Of a DNA stretch of 6,689 nucleotides, positions 6,117 through 6,689 are shown one piece after another (position 1 is the first letter of the stretch; each line of letters starts with the position of its first letter). A program made the position numbers and the translations under genes. The DNA is from Clostridia bacterium (GTDB taxonomy: Bacteria; Bacillota; Clostridia; DSM-8532). The notes below the pieces were generated by a model that saw nothing but the letters and a program-made list of their open reading frames with translations, had not been told where the DNA came from and ran no database searches. The DNA lies in NCBI GenBank assembly GCA_026418215.1, contig JAOABT010000158.1, positions 1 through 6,689 on the forward strand, read 5' to 3'.

Positions 6117-6689
6117 TTATTTGTCACCTTTACTTCTGATTATTTTAAGCATTTCTTCCACAGCCTCTTCAATAGAATAACTGCTTGTATCCAAAAGGAC
6201 GGCATCATCGGCCTGTCTCAATGGTGAGGCTTGACGATGGCTGTCATTGTAATCACGTGTTTCGATCTCTTTGACAAGCTCATCAAAGGTTTTGGTGAGC
6301 AAGCCCTTTTCCTTGAGCTCCTCAAAGCGCCTTCTTGCCCGCTCCTGAACCGAAGCCGTGAGAAATATTTTTATCTGCGCGTCGGGAAGGACATGGGTTC
6401 CTATATCTCGTCCATCCATGACCACGCTGTTATTGCTCGCAAGCTTTTGCTGGAGCTCCACCATTTTGACTCTGACCGAAGGGAAGGCGGATACATTGGA
6501 AGCCCCCATGGAAACCTCATCAGTACGAATCTTGCCCGAGACGTCTTCCCCGTCCAGAATCACCTTTTGTGCCCCATCTTTGTAGGCTATGTCAATGTGA
6601 ATGTCAGATACAAGCGCCGTCACCCTTTCCTCATCCTTGGTATCAATGCCAAGGCGAATGGCTTTAAGTGCCAGCGCACGATACATGGC
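6117..6689 (-). CDS. cmk: Cytidylate kinase, N-terminus cut by window edge
   Basis: About 190 residues are visible; the gene continues past position 6689. Cytidylate kinase phosphorylates CMP and dCMP with ATP, supplying CDP and dCDP. The window begins at Ala-Met-Tyr-Arg-Ala-Leu, which matches the conserved TGAMYRAL segment of the family. The first Met (6686) is therefore internal, and some 30-35 residues including the P-loop are missing. Further family features, counted from that Met: the CMP-binding VVMDGRDIGTHVLPDA (88-103), the lid region ASVQERARRRFEEL (111-124), and RDYNDSHRQASPLRQADDAVLLDTS (144-168; key residues D145, D148, R151, S154, P155, D160, D166). The stop TAA abuts the plsC ATG. 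In Firmicutes cmk commonly sits beside plsC and an S1 or ispH gene, matching this order. Confidence 0.95.
   Translation of the reverse strand, partial: AMYRALALKAIRLGIDTKDEERVTALVSDIHIDIAYKDGAQKVILDGEDVSGKIRTDEVSMGASNVSAFPSVRVKMVELQQKLASNNSVVMDGRDIGTHVLPDAQIKIFLTASVQERARRRFEELKEKGLLTKTFDELVKEIETRDYNDSHRQASPLRQADDAVLLDTSSYSIEEAVEEMLKIIRSKGDK

Noticed and set aside
6684..6686. ATG at 6686 as the cmk start
   Set aside because: The codon before it is Ala and the context matches the internal TGAMYRAL motif; the P-loop must lie upstream, outside the window.

Overview
The window looks like a chromosomal housekeeping segment from a Firmicute of the clostridial type. The evidence is strong AGGAGG-like ribosome binding sites, a mix of ATG, GTG and TTG starts, an IspH gene fused in frame to four S1 domains (an arrangement known from Clostridia), and the clustering of cmk, plsC and ispH/rpsA. 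Every supported gene is on the minus strand, so transcription runs from high to low coordinates. Coding density is high; the longest gap is about 134 bases, and I see no RNA gene, insertion sequence or CRISPR array.

In transcription order: the window opens inside cmk (cytidylate kinase, missing its N-terminal P-loop), whose stop codon directly abuts the ATG of a PlsC-type 1-acyl-glycerol-3-phosphate acyltransferase. Then comes a 667-residue protein joining HMBPP reductase (IspH) to a ribosomal S1-like protein. These three form a tight run covering pyrimidine nucleotide, phospholipid, isoprenoid and translation functions. A hairpin of 11 base pairs, with a weak U-tract, separates it from the next cluster.

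The second cluster is cheR (chemoreceptor glutamate methyltransferase family), a 56-codon gene for a predicted small coiled-coil protein, and ruvA. Spacings are 18 and 2 bases. A good intrinsic terminator that contains the ruvA stop codon lies at its end. About 130 bases later ruvB follows with an excellent ribosome binding site. A TTG-started serine hydrolase of the beta-lactamase/PBP4* family begins 14 bases after ruvB and runs off the window. RuvA and RuvB together form the Holliday-junction branch-migration motor; no ruvC is present here.

No wholly new system is evident. The most notable points are: (1) a perfect AAGGAGGT Shine-Dalgarno sequence inside the ispH/S1 reading frame, ten bases before an in-frame ATG at the domain junction, which could allow separate synthesis of the S1 half; (2) the small heptad-repeat protein between cheR and ruvA; (3) a terminator between ruvA and ruvB; and (4) a lone cheR in a recombination/translation neighbourhood.
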